DNA from: Marchantia polymorpha subsp. ruderalis
Taxonomy: Eukaryota > Streptophyta > Marchantiopsida > Marchantiales > Marchantiaceae
NCBI GenBank assembly: GCA_037833965.1
Contig: AP031356.1
Location: 12,050,501 to 12,114,500 of the forward strand
Direction: 5' to 3'
DNA length: 64,000 nucleotides
The translations under genes and the position numbers were made by a program. Below, piece after piece: positions 62,615 to 64,000 of the stretch (positions are counted from its first letter, which is position 1; each line of letters opens with the position of its first letter). The notes beneath the pieces were generated by a model that searched no databases, was not told where the DNA came from, and saw nothing but the letters and a program-made list of their open reading frames with translations.

Positions 62615-64000
62615 GGAGGGCTCCGTAACGTGTGATAAAGGATAAAAAACCCCTTCAGTTCATAAAAAAAAATGGGTGGTATGAGCCCAGGTCCCAATAT
62701 TATCATAAATTGAATTATGTAAGTTTACTCACATGTCTTCACTACCTAAATTAAGAACTCGATTCACTTTTGAAACATATATCAACTAACTTGGTTACTA
62801 TACTATGAAGTACACCAACCGTTACTGTACAGCCAGCTTTGGGTGATGTAATAAGTAGAACAATTGATACTTCTTGACTAAAGTAAATCACAGATAGTGT
62901 GCAATCACCGTATCAGAATTGCACAGATCGATAAATCACATAAAAATCTAGATTATCATTGCACACATCGCTTATGTCAGGGTTTAATCAGGGTTAAATC
63001 AGGGTTAACTGGTGTTCTAGAAATATTTGATCAATCTGCTCATTGTTCGGACATGTTTATTAATATATCCCAGTGACCATTAAGTGTCGAATAAACAAAC
63101 AGAAGGATGGGGATATCCATCAAGGCCTGCATGGAAATCTAGTGTATATCATGCCAAGCTCCTCGTTTGATTGTCGAAGACTTTTTAACACAGCATATGC
63201 TGCCGCACTTGTCCCACCAGCATTAGTTTTCCTTCAGACTGACGCCAGCTCGACGAGTGGTGTTACTTTCTGAATTGGCGATCATCAGGACACTCTAGCA
63301 TGCGTGGAGGGTCCTCAAATTACATGGAGGATAGAGACGTGGTCGTTCCCCCGTTCGTCCCCTGATTCCCTCATTTGATTGACTTTCTAGAAACAGATTT
63401 GACGATTACTATCTCTAGCTGTGGTTATGACAGGCTAAATGAGTTGAAAATTTGTCAGAAAGAATTTGTGCTTGAGACAGCTTAACTGATTGAGGCCATC
63501 CTCTTTTTTGTGAATGGTGCCATCGCTTCTTTTTACACTAATGTGTTAAAGAAAGGATAAGTAGATTGGACAAATTTCTCACTATGATACTTTCGGGCTA
63601 GCTCCAGATTTCCGTTTGATTTCTTCCTTGTATTGCTTGATGGGTCTTTCCATCTTTTCTTATCCACTCGGCATCGTTTCACCAGTCAAAGACAAGATAA
63701 TCAGATCAAATGCCCTATGTGGTGTATGTAGGACTAAAACTACAACTATGATTAAAGACACAGAATATGAGCTAAGTTGACTATAGTGCAGTACAGGGAT
63801 GTAATCTTGGCTAAGCTGTCCTCTTTTGTGTGTGTCAGGTGGTAACTACTGGTATTTTAACAGTAATTACAGACAGGAGACCAGAAGATATTTGAGATGC
63901 TCTTTGTTTGTGTCTGTAAAACGCTAAGGAAGATTCCGAGATAACTGGGGCTCAAAACCTACAAAGCAAGCAAAGAAAATTTTTTGAGCAACAGATGACT
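62615..64000. other. AT-rich host DNA, nothing supported
   Basis: No open frame above 66 codons and no recognisable element. An 11-bp repeat TCAGGGTTAAA occurs three times at ~62978-63009. Confidence 0.5.

Noticed and set aside
62977-63010. Interstitial telomere from TCAGGGTTAAA repeats
   Set aside because: Only three 11-bp units that do not match TTTAGGG in phase.

Overview
The window looks like nuclear DNA of a land plant. The only recognisable host gene, a four-exon gene at 60458-61698 on the minus strand, has short GT-AG introns and encodes a small protein of a plant-only type (starts MGSLMAGW, contains YWR and DWWTKSKFAYLNEPP). I cannot name the species. Gene style and genome texture fit a non-seed plant, such as a bryophyte or lycophyte, but that is inference.

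About 58 kb (1-58047) is a nest of non-LTR retrotransposons (LINEs) of one family inserted into each other in both orientations. I separate three subfamilies from ORF1, ORF2, 3' UTR and 5' repeats and call them LINE-A, LINE-B and LINE-C. Each encodes ORF1 (about 245-251 aa, coiled coil plus RRM-like nucleic-acid-binding domain) and ORF2 (about 1070 aa: apurinic-type endonuclease, reverse transcriptase with YADD, C-terminal CCHC knuckle). All end in the same short 3' hairpin followed by a heptamer tail (TTTACCA)n instead of poly-A. One copy, LINE-A1 at 24106-28622, looks complete and open. The rest are truncated, inverted, internally deleted or interrupted.

Upstream of ORF1, every subfamily carries tandem satellite-like monomers: 165 bp in A, two related 181-bp types in B, and 348 bp (a dimer of about 174 bp) in C. 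Because LINE-A1 sits inside a LINE-C copy that resumes on both sides, its monomers must have moved with it. The arrays are therefore LINE 5' UTRs, resembling the promoter monomers of rodent L1, and not pre-existing satellite. In LINE-B1 the distal array has 19 exact 181-bp units with an 8-unit (1448-bp) higher-order repeat.

ORF1 and ORF2 lie in the same frame in A and B, separated by a single TAG followed by CAATCC. B has no ATG before the ORF2 catalytic start. This suggests stop-codon read-through.

Layout: 1-1746 LINE-C 5' end (minus). 1747-4997 LINE-A2 and small insertions. 5071-21520 LINE-A3, split by LINE-B4 (itself split by B5) and by full-length LINE-B1 with its large array. 21525-28665 LINE-C, split by a C' copy and by LINE-A1. 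28666-35624 A and B fragments, a 423-bp tandem array of LINE 3' ends, and an orphan LINE-B monomer array. 35625-48436 A and B fragments with palindromes and a twin-primed copy. 48437-53987 LINE-B3. 53988-58047 fragments and one old copy. 58048-64000 host DNA. Many insertions are extremely short: hairpin plus tail, or only 14-28 bp of tail with 3-5 bp target duplications.
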